DNA of 64,000 nt from Paenibacillus alkalitolerans (GCF_016482785.1 NZ_JAEMXM010000001.1:774940-838939), one strand, 5' to 3'; numbered from the stretch's first letter, positions 54,228 through 62,189 are shown. Translations and numbers: made by a program. The notes: a model not told the origin generated them from the letters alone.

Positions 54228-55277
54228 CTACTTTGCCTCCGCTTTGATTTTTTCTACCATTTCCTTGGCCCACGGGTACTTCTGAAAGATTTCATCATAG
54301 AGTGGCTGGACTGCCGCTTCCATCGACTGTCTGAACGAATCGTCTGGCGTGGTAAATTTGATGCCTTTCTCCTGCAAAAATTTCTTGTCATCCTCATAGC
54401 TCTTTTCCAGCAACTCCCACTCGTAGTCGGCGGATACTTTCGCCGCTTCCTCGATGATTTGCTGCTGCTCGGCAGTAAGCTGATTCCAGAGCTTTGCGTT
54501 GATGATATACAGGTTAGGACTGAACATATGACGGGACTCCAAGACATCAGACTGGACTTCATACCAGCCCGATGCCTTCAGCGTTGCAATCGGGTTGTCC
54601 TGCCCGTCGACAACTTTTTGCTCAAGTGCCGTGAACACTTCCGAGATCGGCATGGGAGTAACATTGGCCCCGAGCAACTTCCCTAATGTTATGTAGTTGG
54701 GAATATTGGGCATTCTCAGACGCAGACCTTTGAATTCTTCAAGACTGGCGATGGTTTTATTTGTTGAGAACATACGGAAACCGTTTGCGCTCCATGCCAG
54801 CGGATGAACGCCATGCTTGCTTTCCAATTCTTCTGTCATCTCTTTGCCGACCGGACCATTAAAGACTTTTTTGGCATGCGCGAAATCTTTGAACAGGAAT
54901 GGCCACTCTCCAACAGCCATCTTGGGAATGTCGGCCTGCATGATCAGCCCCGGAATTCCCATCTCGATCGTACCGTTGCGCACCCCGTCGTAAAACTCCT
55001 TTTCCGCACCTAGTTTGCTGTTATCGTAGATTTGTACCTGCAGCGTGCCGCCTGATTTTTCTTCCACGATCTTTTTAAACTTTTCCCGCAGAGCGACGTT
55101 CTGCGGGTGCTCAGTCGCGAAGTAGTTGGCTACTTTCAACGTGTGCTTCTTGGCAGTTGATGCAATGCCTCCCTCACCTGGCGAGCCGCTGCCCGCCGTT
55201 TGCTGGCCACCGCACCCGGAGAGGAAAATCACTGCCGAAAGAATGAGACAGGATAGGATTGACATGCTTTTTTTCAT
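54228..55277 (-). CDS. dctP: TRAP transporter solute-binding lipoprotein DctP, second copy
   Basis: A 349-residue DctP with lipobox FLSGCGG near residue 21. Core motifs: KVANYFATEHPQNVALREKF, MFSTNKTI, LRLRMPNIPNY and ALEQKVVDGQDNPIATL. It is the first intact gene of the cluster and lies directly upstream of dctQM. Clearly homologous to the other DctP of the cluster over its whole length but not a recent duplicate. The cluster promoter with the palindromic box lies 33 bases upstream. Confidence 0.9.
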   Translation of the reverse strand: MKKSMSILSCLILSAVIFLSGCGGQQTAGSGSPGEGGIASTAKKHTLKVANYFATEHPQNVALREKFKKIVEEKSGGTLQVQIYDNSKLGAEKEFYDGVRNGTIEMGIPGLIMQADIPKMAVGEWPFLFKDFAHAKKVFNGPVGKEMTEELESKHGVHPLAWSANGFRMFSTNKTIASLEEFKGLRLRMPNIPNYITLGKLLGANVTPMPISEVFTALEQKVVDGQDNPIATLKASGWYEVQSDVLESRHMFSPNLYIINAKLWNQLTAEQQQIIEEAAKVSADYEWELLEKSYEDDKKFLQEKGIKFTTPDDSFRQSMEAAVQPLYDEIFQKYPWAKEMVEKIKAEAK

Positions 55278-55304
55278 TTTTGTACCCCCTTTTATTTGTT
55301 TTAT

Positions 55305-55322
55305 ATTATAAAACTTAGTTTT
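55305..55322 (-). promoter_or_regulatory. promoter -10 and putative IclR box, copy 1
   Basis: Box AAAACTTAGTTTT (55310-55322) with a minus-strand TATAAT (55305-55310) directly adjoining it, upstream of the second dctP. The -35 is weak. Repressor bound to the box would cover the -10. Confidence 0.65.
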
Positions 55323-55352
55323 ATCATTTCTGTGTGAATTGGCCTCTGCTTG

Positions 55353-55418
55353 TCACCAGATTGGGGGGGCTTCCGCTTCCTTCGGTACCGGCGTGGCGAT
55401 ATACACATTCGGCTTCAT
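55353..55418 (-). pseudogene. truncated start of a 2-hydroxyacid dehydrogenase gene
   Basis: ATG at 55418 has an excellent GAGGAGG site. The 21-codon frame opens MKPNVYIATPVPKEAEA, which looks like the first residues of a glyoxylate/hydroxypyruvate reductase, and then runs to an early stop. It sits between box 1 and box 2. A deletion that removed most of a first operon gene would explain both. Confidence 0.45.
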
Positions 55419-55455
55419 TTCCAACCTCCTCATTGAGAGAAATGAATCGTTTTAT

Positions 55456-55473
55456 ATTATAGAACTGAGTTTT
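55456..55473 (-). promoter_or_regulatory. promoter -10 and putative IclR box, copy 2
   Basis: Box AGAACTGAGTTTT (55461-55473) with minus-strand TATAAT (55456-55461). It lies 38 bases upstream of the truncated dehydrogenase ATG. Confidence 0.6.
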
Positions 55474-55595
55474 ATATTAATGAAATACATGAGACTTTGA
55501 CCCTTCCTTTTGAAAGCGATATCTTTTTTTGAAAACGCTGTCATAAAAACGGAAAAAGAGAGGTTCGCGTATATGGTCAATTTGTTATGTACTAT

Positions 55596-55613
55596 ATTAT
55601 AAAACTAAGTTTT
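55596..55613 (-). promoter_or_regulatory. promoter -10 and putative IclR box, copy 3
   Basis: Box AAAACTAAGTTTT (55601-55613) with minus-strand TATAAT (55596-55601). About 140 bases upstream of copy 2, without a gene between them. Confidence 0.6.
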
Positions 55614-55682
55614 CGAAACATTCGATCTTTTCTGTTAATTAATATACTATCTTCGTCTGAAAATCATGTCAATGTATTTTAA

Positions 55683-55823
55683 AAAAATATCTCTGCGGTT
55701 ACAGGTGCAGGCGTATTGCTGGGCAGTGTATTTGTACTCTGGGCTTCTCTTACAGGGAGAACAGGCATCCAAACCCTTACGCCAGATTATATGGCCAAAG
55801 GACTGATTCGTCTGTTAATTTAG
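55683..55823 (+). pseudogene. C-terminal fragment of a membrane protein
   Basis: A plus-strand frame with no start codon near its beginning, preceded by an in-frame TAA. It encodes about 46 residues with one hydrophobic helix (VTGAGVLLGSVFVLWASL) and ends normally at TAG 55821-55823. It looks like the end of a deleted transporter-type gene; the family is not recognised. Confidence 0.35.
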
Positions 55824-55878
55824 CTAAAAAACAAAATACCGAAAGGCCACAAGTGCCTTCCGGTATTCTGCGGATACG

Positions 55879-55959
55879 TTATGAATTTCCTTGCTTTGCG
55901 GCCAATCCGATGATCATTACAATGAGCATGAGTAAATGAATGAGCAGCTCGACACTCAT
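55879..55959 (-). CDS. candidate 26-residue membrane peptide
   Basis: ATG at 55959 preceded by GGGAGGAA. The peptide starts MSVELLIHLLMLIVMIIGLA, a single transmembrane helix, and ends with a short polar tail AKQGNS. Size and shape resemble small holin-like or type I toxin-like peptides, but no antitoxin RNA or homologue is identified. Confidence 0.4.
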   Translation of the reverse strand: MSVELLIHLLMLIVMIIGLAAKQGNS

Positions 55960-56115
55960 ACAGTGTTCCTCCCGCCTTATTGTAATGCTCCTTCGATTTG
56001 GCTTCTCCTCTCGAGATGGGCCATTACGTCTCCCGATAACATATATATTTGCCGATCCTGATTTTATGACTAAATCAACGCGGCGTGACTATGTTCGGTA
56101 CAATTAAACGTTCAT

Positions 56116-57969
56116 TTACGGACGGTCCATCTTTTTATTTATCGCATCCCACTTGTAGTACATCGTCTCCCCGCCGCTTGTCAGCGTGAAGTGCAGGTTG
56201 CCTTCATCCCAGTAATAAGAGTGTGTGGATACTTCACCCGTTTCAGAGGACATCTGTTCCTCGATCCATACCCTCTCCTTATTCTTCAAATCAAGCACAA
56301 GCAGATGGCTTGCAAAAGTCTTGTCGTCGTCTGAAAACAGGTCCAATGCGGCATAGTCCCCGGTAGAGGAAACGATCATGTTTGCCACTCCGACGTTTTC
56401 CATTCCGTTCACCGAAGTAATGTGTTCCAGCGGTTGGAACGTTTTCGTGCCGGTATCGTAACTTACGATCATGACGGATGATTTTTGACCGAAATTCGGA
56501 TCCTGAAGCGCTTGAACGGTGAAGATCAGCGTATTCCGGCTCTCGATGAACGCAAGCGATGAGAATCGGTATTCGCCTTTTGGCAAAAGCTCCTTCGGAA
56601 TATCTTCTATCGTAAATAACGTTTGTTTGCCGCCGCCTTGGCCCTCCTCCTGCACCTGTATGGAGCCGTCCGGCGCTTCGGAAACGGCAAGCCAGCCGGT
56701 CTTCTTCATTTCATCGATCAAATAGCCGTTCGGCGACTCGGACAAGAAATATCTTACCCGTTGAATCGAGTAACTCGGGTTCGCCGTGTACGACCAATGT
56801 TCTTCGACGTCAACATATTCCCTCTCCCCCTCCTGGCCGGAGCCGAGAATGGAATAGCTGACTTGACGCGGATTGGTCACGGTCAAGAAGTCCGGGTCGT
56901 TTCTCAACAAGCTGCGCGCAAAATCGTCATCGCGCCGGATGACCGCCTGATTAAACGCTTTTACCGTTTCTATCGCCTCGAGAGTCTTCTCTGAAAAGTC
57001 GATCCGCATGATTCTAGTCTGCGAACCTTCCCGGTGATCCTTCTTTAACACGTACAAGCTTTCCGAGCCGGATCCCCATACCGGATTGTAGTAGCTGTAA
57101 AGCTCCGGAACGTTCTGTGTGACGGCCCGCTTCGTACGTCCGCTGACGTCCGCGATCCATACCTGATCGGCGTTATCTTTGGATTTCACATAAGCGACAT
57201 AATCACCGTCACGGGACACGGAAGGAAAGCGTCCCTCGTCAATGACCGTTACGTTGCCGCTGGCCGACTCTATCTTCACCACTTGATCATCTCTTTGAAA
57301 AACGACCGCACGTTCACTCTCCGAATATGAAGGGTGTGTTCCTTCACCGATTTCGGCCGGTTTGCCGCCGTCGATGTCCATTTCGTAGATGACTTGAGAT
57401 GTCTGAGGCTGCGTAACCTTTTTCACGTAAAGTATCGTATGCTCGTCCTTCCAGGAAGGCTGCTCGTAAAACTCGGTTTTCCCGTCCCCCCGCAGCAGTT
57501 CGGTGTAGGTTTTGTTTTGCAAATCGTATACTCCGATCGTCCCCTCGTTCGACAGGAGCAGCCTGCTCCCGGCAGGGTCGACGTCCACTTCACTCGCCTC
57601 TTGATCCGTTATCCTCCGGAACCCTTGCGGATCGTATACGAACACACCTTTGCCCGCTGCCGGAATGTAGACGGAGCCGTTGTATTCCGACACGCCGAGC
57701 GGATTTCCCGAACCGATGTCGACGAACGATACTTGGTTTTGAATTTTCAACGATGCGGCTTCAACCTTCTCCACCTCGCCGGGCAATTGGAAGGTGAACG
57801 CGAACAACAGAGCGACCGCCGCAACCGCGCTGATGAAAGCTCTCCTTCGGATCATGCGCCTACGCTTCCATCCCAGGATCGCCGTTCTTAAATTTTGCTT
57901 TAGTTGCTCGTTTATCTTTATCTTGTTCTTCAGACGCATCAAGTACTCTTCTACTTGTCTTTCATCCAT
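56116..57969 (-). CDS. membrane-anchored beta-propeller protein, candidate anti-sigma factor
   Basis: A 617-residue protein. N-terminal ~50 residues are cytosolic and basic/helical (KNKIKINEQLKQNLRTAILGWKRRR, partly), then one TM helix (AFISAVAAVALLFAFTF, residues ~44-60), then an extracellular TolB/WD40-like propeller with repeats (SYSESERAVVFQRDD, FPSVSRDGDYVAYVKS). It overlaps the sigma-factor gene by eight bases, the arrangement typical of ECF sigma/anti-sigma pairs. The exact domain that would bind the sigma factor is not recognised. Confidence 0.75.
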   Translation of the reverse strand: MDERQVEEYLMRLKNKIKINEQLKQNLRTAILGWKRRRMIRRRAFISAVAAVALLFAFTFQLPGEVEKVEAASLKIQNQVSFVDIGSGNPLGVSEYNGSVYIPAAGKGVFVYDPQGFRRITDQEASEVDVDPAGSRLLLSNEGTIGVYDLQNKTYTELLRGDGKTEFYEQPSWKDEHTILYVKKVTQPQTSQVIYEMDIDGGKPAEIGEGTHPSYSESERAVVFQRDDQVVKIESASGNVTVIDEGRFPSVSRDGDYVAYVKSKDNADQVWIADVSGRTKRAVTQNVPELYSYYNPVWGSGSESLYVLKKDHREGSQTRIMRIDFSEKTLEAIETVKAFNQAVIRRDDDFARSLLRNDPDFLTVTNPRQVSYSILGSGQEGEREYVDVEEHWSYTANPSYSIQRVRYFLSESPNGYLIDEMKKTGWLAVSEAPDGSIQVQEEGQGGGKQTLFTIEDIPKELLPKGEYRFSSLAFIESRNTLIFTVQALQDPNFGQKSSVMIVSYDTGTKTFQPLEHITSVNGMENVGVANMIVSSTGDYAALDLFSDDDKTFASHLLVLDLKNKERVWIEEQMSSETGEVSTHSYYWDEGNLHFTLTSGGETMYYKWDAINKKMDRP

Positions 57970-58471
57970 GTTTGTTTGCTCCTTCCAAGCACTTTGTTAC
58001 AAGGACGCTCAACTTTTTGAGCAATCGAAATACTTTCGTCTTTATCGCTTCCTCGGATTTTTTCAGGACTTCGCCGATCTCCCGGTTCTTTAAGTCCGCA
58101 AAATATCTCAAGTTCACGATTTCCCGGTCCTCCGGCGAAAGATTGGCAAGCGAGCTTTTCACGCATTCCAGATTGTCGTCCAATTCGAATTGCTCCTCGA
58201 ACGCGCCCGGCTCCTCCAAATTGTGCAGCTGCTCGATAGACACGGTGGATTTCTTTTTCCGGTAAAAATCGACCACGGTATTATGAGCGATCGTGATGAG
58301 CCAAGCTTTGGAGTTCGAGTTTTCCCGAAGCGTGGAATGCCGTTCGAACGCTTTGCGGAACACTTCGCTGACGAGATCGTCCGCATCCCACTTGCTGCCT
58401 ACCTTATAGTAAACGTACCGGTAAACGTCGTCGAAATATTGATCGTATAAATCGATAAAAGGTTCTTTCAT
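57962..58471 (-). CDS. ECF-type RNA polymerase sigma factor
   Basis: A 169-residue sigma-70 family protein. Region 2: LYDQYFDDVYRYVYYKVGSKWDADDLVSEVFRKAFE (partly), with KAWLITIAHNTVVDFYRKKK; region 4: LSPEDREIVNLRYFADLKNREIGEVLKKSEEAIKTKVFRLLKKL (partly). ATG at 58471 is preferred over a TTG-type extension. The sequence about 30-60 bases upstream (TGTTACC, then CGTTA) could be an ECF-type autoregulated promoter, though it is a weak match. Confidence 0.9.
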   Translation of the reverse strand: MKEPFIDLYDQYFDDVYRYVYYKVGSKWDADDLVSEVFRKAFERHSTLRENSNSKAWLITIAHNTVVDFYRKKKSTVSIEQLHNLEEPGAFEEQFELDDNLECVKSSLANLSPEDREIVNLRYFADLKNREIGEVLKKSEEAIKTKVFRLLKKLSVLVTKCLEGANKHG

Positions 58472-58540
58472 AACAGGGGCCCCACCTTTCACAACAAATA
58501 ACGCGGAAACAAGAAAAAGGTAACACACGATTTAGTAAAA

Positions 58541-58566
58541 AAGAAAAAGCCGCCGTACTCGGCAGC
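58541..58566 (-). terminator. terminator of the small-ORF group
   Basis: Minus strand GCTGCCG-AGTA-CGGCGGC (one G-U pair) followed by a T-rich run. It lies 12 bases after the stop of the 58579 gene and suggests that the small ORFs above it are transcribed. Confidence 0.65.
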
Positions 58567-58578
58567 TTCACATTACAT

Positions 58579-58818
58579 TTATAATTTAAGCAATGCCCGG
58601 CGTTCGGCAATTACTCTGCACTTGTCGCATACTCCAATGGCTTTGCCGTATTCGTTTGCATAAAATGTAAGTCGTTTGGATTTTTTCCGGCACATACCGC
58701 ACTTTTGTCTATCGGCAAACTTTTTGTCGCCTCTGTTCAAGGATAGTTTTATGACGTTTCGTGCTTCTATTTTGTCCTTGATACCTTGTAAGCAATAAAA
58801 AGAAACACAATTACACAA
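58579..58818 (-). CDS. small zinc-ribbon-like protein, uncertain start
   Basis: Up to 79 residues. The C-terminal part holds CGMCRKKSKRLTFYANEYG and CDKC, two CxxC knuckles 22 residues apart, likely a zinc site. No ATG is available; TTG at 58818 overlaps the upstream 24-residue ORF in another frame. Frame change between the two could mean a single protein (helix plus zinc ribbon) broken by a frameshift. Function unknown. Confidence 0.45.
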   Translation of the reverse strand: MCNCVSFYCLQGIKDKIEARNVIKLSLNRGDKKFADRQKCGMCRKKSKRLTFYANEYGKAIGVCDKCRVIAERRALLKL

Positions 58819-58841
58819 AATAAAATTACAATATATTTCAT
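58767..58841 (-). CDS. candidate 24-residue membrane peptide
   Basis: ATG at 58841 with AAGGAG upstream; the peptide starts MKYIVILFCVIVFLFIAYKV, one hydrophobic helix with a short basic tail. It overlaps the following zinc-ribbon ORF and may be the N-terminus of the same gene after a frameshift. Confidence 0.35.
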   Translation of the reverse strand: MKYIVILFCVIVFLFIAYKVSRTK

Positions 58842-58854
58842 TCCGTCCGTCTCC

Positions 58855-58980
58855 TTACCGAAATAGTCTCCACAATACCGAAGGCCGGAAGAACCGCTCG
58901 GAGGCATCCGCCACGGCGTCGATCACAGGTTGCTCTATTGTGTTTTTATAGATACGTTTGGAAAAATAGGCTGCCAGCAT
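58855..58980 (-). CDS. candidate 41-residue protein
   Basis: ATG at 58980 behind a perfect AAAGGAGG. The product starts MLAAYFSKRIYKNTIEQPVI and ends in a basic RPSVLWRLFR. No family is recognised. It is the first of three closely spaced small ORFs lying directly after the tnpB left-end remnant and before a terminator. Confidence 0.4.
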   Translation of the reverse strand: MLAAYFSKRIYKNTIEQPVIDAVADASERFFRPSVLWRLFR

Positions 58981-59089
58981 GTGGGTTGCCTCCTTTGCGG
59001 TTAAGTGTTAAAAAAGTTTGAAAAAAGCATTTCTTTGGTTCATCTTCCGTTTAGATATTCAAACGGCCGCTTTCACGTTCTCAATGATT

Positions 59090-59240
59090 CCATTATACGC
59101 GAACATTTGTTTGCAATCAACCTACTCGTTTCATATGGAAGCTGGATCTTGTCAGACAAAAATAGGAGGGCAGCGCCCTCCTTTGTCCGAAGCCGATTCA
59201 TCCCCGACTTATTGAAGGCGGGGTCTTCTCGGCTATGTAG
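59090..59240 (-). mobile_element. orphan left end of a tnpB-type element
   Basis: On the minus strand this segment matches the left end of the element at 33083: AGCCGAGAAGACCCC, GATGAATCGGCTTCGGACAA, then GGAGGGC...CCTCC hairpin and a TATAATGG promoter-like end. The same TTTAT precedes both. No tnpB follows it; small unrelated ORFs do. It interrupts an FAD-dependent oxidoreductase fragment. Confidence 0.7.
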
Positions 59241-59538
59241 ATAAATCGATATTTACGGCTTCCATTGAACTTTTCTCCACATTTAACCATTTAAGCATCC
59301 GGGAACCTGCCCCGCCGACGTCAACGACCAAATCTGCCGCAATCTCTTCTTCTATAAGAGAAGACCCGTCCTGTATCTTTACACACTCGATCGTTTTTTG
59401 ATCAGCGGAAAAAATGAATCCGTCAACACGGGAATGATACTGAAAAGTTACATTATGAATACAACTCACTCGGTTCCGAATATGCCATCCAAGGGACGGA
59501 CGAGTTTGCTGCACGCCTCGTATTCCATTGTATGTCAA
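59241..59538 (-). pseudogene. fragment of an FAD-dependent hydroxylase/oxidoreductase
   Basis: About 95 codons resembling the middle of PHBH-type FAD oxidoreductases: QTRPSLGWHIRNRVSCI, then LVVDVGGAGSRMLKWL (the D-G-x-G-S-R FAD motif region). It has no normal start and is cut at its 3' side exactly where the tnpB left-end remnant begins (GATTTAT). The reading frame runs into that remnant and stops at TAG. Not functional. Confidence 0.6.
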
Positions 59539-59541
59539 TGC

Positions 59542-59578
59542 GAAAAACCCCTAAAATGCTCGTTAAGCATTCTAGGGG
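59542..59578 (-). terminator. terminator of the first mannanase gene
   Basis: Minus strand CCCCTAGAATGCT / AGCATTTTAGGGG stem followed by TTTTTC, 11 bases after the stop codon. Confidence 0.75.
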
Positions 59579-59588
59579 ATTTTCCATG

Positions 59589-61910
59589 TCATTTCGTAGT
59601 AACTATGACATTATCGAAAACAACTGTTTGACCGGAGGTTCTCAGGCCGATATAACCGTCGGTCAAGCTCGAATCGTCTGCGCTGATTTTTTGCACCCCG
59701 TTGACATAACCTTTAATCGAGCTGCCTTTCAGCTCCAGCCGAAGTAAATACCACGTGCCCGGACTGGCCTCGATGTGAGCTTCTCCAAGATTGGCCCAAC
59801 TGCCTTTCACTTTCTTGTAAAGCTGGACCTTGTTCGCATCGTAATTGATGTGCATCGTGTACATGCTCGATAAATCGGCATTTGCACGGGCGACCAATCC
59901 GGAAGAAGCGTTAGACTTTGTGTTGTTATACGCTTTAACTGCCGCAGTAACCGCTGCATCGGAATAAATTGCCCCTGTTACCGTTTCCGCAGTGCCGTTT
60001 CCTGATTGTTTCAATACTTTGGTGCCGTCATCCTCCACGCTCCAATTGCCGCTTAATACCTTCCAATTAAGAGTGCCGCCGCTTTGGAAATGGTCCCCGA
60101 AGCTAACCGGTTCGAACATGACCGCATCAGCTCTGGTGTTGGAGCCGGAACTCGCCGTCAATCTCACATAGCCGCCCGTTCCCGCTTCGAAATATGCCGT
60201 ATCGATCAGCCGCCATCGGCCTCTGCCCATTGTGGTTTGATCGACGGTAACGGTATTTGTTGTGCCATTATGGTAAATCGTGTATTGGGCGTACTCGTTC
60301 GACTTCAGATGAGAAGGATATGTGACATATACGTTATAGTATCCCGCTGTCGGAAGGTTTGGCGTCCATTTCGCCGTGCTTCCGCTGTTGCTGCTGTAGC
60401 GGGAGCTTCCGCCGTAACTGTCGGGAAGAGAACTGTCGCCCCATGTCCCCGACTCGGTATAACCGCTGCCTACGTTGTCGATGATGACGGCGCCGTTGGA
60501 CGCAACCGGTCCGATCACGTTGGAATACGGGGAATACAAACCGTCCGCATTTTTTGCCCTGACCCGATAATAATAACTGTTGCCCTTCACGGCCGTCGTA
60601 TCGCTGAAAATCGGTACGATTAAATTGTAATGACGCGGCGTGGTGATATCGTCGGTCACTTCGGTGCCTATGACGTCCCAAGGACCGGACGGATCGGTCG
60701 AGCGTTCGATCTCAAATGCGCCTGCTCCTGAAGCCCCCAGCCAGGAGAGAGTGTTTACTGAGTCCGCAGGAAACATGACCGGTGCATCCGGCGCCGGCCA
60801 TGCCGGAACGGTTAAACCTTTGATCGAGTAGGAATAACTTCGCAATTTGCCTATGATAACCGATTCGTTCGCCCAATCTCCGGTTGCGAAGCCGGGGTAA
60901 CGCAAATACACCCAATTTCCAACCGGCTGCCAGTGCCATCCTCCCATCTTGTGATGGGGCATTGTTGCCCAGAACATCGCACCCGAAGTTCCGTTGCTCT
61001 GTACGGTGCTGAGCAGCTGCTCGGTTATTTCTGGCGAGAAGTCCCCGAACTCCCCGATAATCAATGGTTTCTTCCCTTTGGTCGTGTTCCTCCATTCGTT
61101 GATTTTGGCAATCGGATCGGAGTAGTTGTGATATCTGTAAATATGCGGATCAATGAAATCAATATTGGGGTCATCCAGCGCATTTTGTCTTATTCCCTGA
61201 GCGCGTACATATCCTCCGTCCCCTACAAGATGATTGGAATCGAGACTTTTGAAATAAGCGGCCATCTCGCTGACCCAGCTATCGGTGGAATGAAGCTCAT
61301 TGCCGAGCTGCCAGGCCATTATCGCTTTGTCGTCCTTATACTGCACGTTCGTATAAGTATTGGTCCGGTTAACGACATAATTAATAAAATCTTTGAAATC
61401 CTGCTTGATTCTCGGATCGCTCCAGAATTCATCGGCGCTTTTGTTGCGGAATGCCGCCCAGTCGGCAACTCCGCCGACGTAATTGTATTTGTCCACGAAC
61501 GGAATAATGAGCCGCACATTGTACTGATTCGCCAATTGAAGAACTTTGTCAAACAGCTTAAAGGCGCTCTCGTTATAGTTTCCGGGACCCATCACATGGC
61601 GGTAGATGCCTTCGGGATCAGTATTCATTTTCACTTCAAAAGGATACAGGCGAATGACGTCAATTCCCGATATGCTGGCACCCCGAATCAAGTCCTCGAT
61701 CTCGGTCGGATCCATCCATGCTCTTCCGAGAAACGGGACGTTCGATCCGATAAAGCGAAACTCGGTCGTACCGTCCATGAATTTATCCGCGTCTCGCGTA
61801 ATAAAATTCGTGAATCCGGCCTGCGCCCGTCCCGGACTAAAGGAAAATAAGGCGGAAACAAGCAATATGAAAGCGCAGAACATGCTTGCATATCTCATCT
61901 GATGTCTCAT
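59589..61910 (-). CDS. secreted GH5-like mannanase with accessory domains
   Basis: A 773-residue exported enzyme: signal peptide to about residue 30 (GRAQAG), GH5_7-like barrel (~residues 32-390) with EFRFIGSNVPFLGR, acid/base Glu in AWQLGNELHSTDSW and nucleophile Glu in LIIGEFGDF; a FnIII-like segment (~410-510), a golvesin/carbohydrate-binding-type domain (~515-620), and a C-terminal LamG/DUF1080-like jelly roll (~625-773). ATG at 61910 with AAGGAGG. Endo-mannanase is the best guess. A cre-like site lies between promoter and start. Confidence 0.83.
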   Translation of the reverse strand: MRHQMRYASMFCAFILLVSALFSFSPGRAQAGFTNFITRDADKFMDGTTEFRFIGSNVPFLGRAWMDPTEIEDLIRGASISGIDVIRLYPFEVKMNTDPEGIYRHVMGPGNYNESAFKLFDKVLQLANQYNVRLIIPFVDKYNYVGGVADWAAFRNKSADEFWSDPRIKQDFKDFINYVVNRTNTYTNVQYKDDKAIMAWQLGNELHSTDSWVSEMAAYFKSLDSNHLVGDGGYVRAQGIRQNALDDPNIDFIDPHIYRYHNYSDPIAKINEWRNTTKGKKPLIIGEFGDFSPEITEQLLSTVQSNGTSGAMFWATMPHHKMGGWHWQPVGNWVYLRYPGFATGDWANESVIIGKLRSYSYSIKGLTVPAWPAPDAPVMFPADSVNTLSWLGASGAGAFEIERSTDPSGPWDVIGTEVTDDITTPRHYNLIVPIFSDTTAVKGNSYYYRVRAKNADGLYSPYSNVIGPVASNGAVIIDNVGSGYTESGTWGDSSLPDSYGGSSRYSSNSGSTAKWTPNLPTAGYYNVYVTYPSHLKSNEYAQYTIYHNGTTNTVTVDQTTMGRGRWRLIDTAYFEAGTGGYVRLTASSGSNTRADAVMFEPVSFGDHFQSGGTLNWKVLSGNWSVEDDGTKVLKQSGNGTAETVTGAIYSDAAVTAAVKAYNNTKSNASSGLVARANADLSSMYTMHINYDANKVQLYKKVKGSWANLGEAHIEASPGTWYLLRLELKGSSIKGYVNGVQKISADDSSLTDGYIGLRTSGQTVVFDNVIVTTK

Positions 61911-61928
61911 AGCTCTACCTCCTTGTCT

Positions 61929-61942
61929 TGGAAACGCTTTCA
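61929..61942. promoter_or_regulatory. catabolite-responsive (cre-like) element
   Basis: TGGAAACGCTTTCA differs from the CcpA consensus TGWAANCGNTNWCA at one position (third base). It lies about 20 bases before the mannanase start codon, where CcpA would block elongation in rich sugar. Confidence 0.65.
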
Positions 61943-62189
61943 ACAAGACGAATCGGCGGTGAAAATAAACATGTGCATCCCCCTTCCATTCACCATAATC
62001 CGATTGCACGTGTAACTGCATTCAATAACGAGGTTAAAATAACATGATCTGCGCTTGTTTAAATAGAAACAATTTTAGGGAAGTTATAGAACTATTTTTG
62101 GAAAAATAGGACGCTTGGACTCCTGCTTATGGTAGCGCTTGTGATAAAATTCTATTCATGATGTCCAAGAACGGATAGACTAAATAAAA

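Larger units (their letters stand above)
55278..56115. other. regulatory and debris region upstream of the TRAP cluster
   Basis: About 840 bases: three palindromic boxes each next to a TATAAT on the minus strand, a truncated dehydrogenase start (55353-55418), a C-terminal fragment of a membrane protein (55683-55823), a hairpin ATACCG...CGGTAT at 55836-55866 and a small membrane-peptide ORF (55879-55959). The region between 55960 and 56115 holds nothing I recognise. Confidence 0.5.

Noticed and set aside
55360..55620. CRISPR-like repeat array
   Set aside because: The repeated AAAAC-N3-GTTTT boxes are short, irregularly spaced and promoter-associated, not an array.
59018..59215. Plus-strand ORF of about 65 residues in the tnpB left-end remnant
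   Set aside because: It lies across the hairpins of the conserved left end and is most likely an artefact of that repeat.
60933..61850. Long plus-strand frame opposite the mannanase catalytic domain
   Set aside because: The minus-strand enzyme has complete motifs and a signal peptide; this frame has none.
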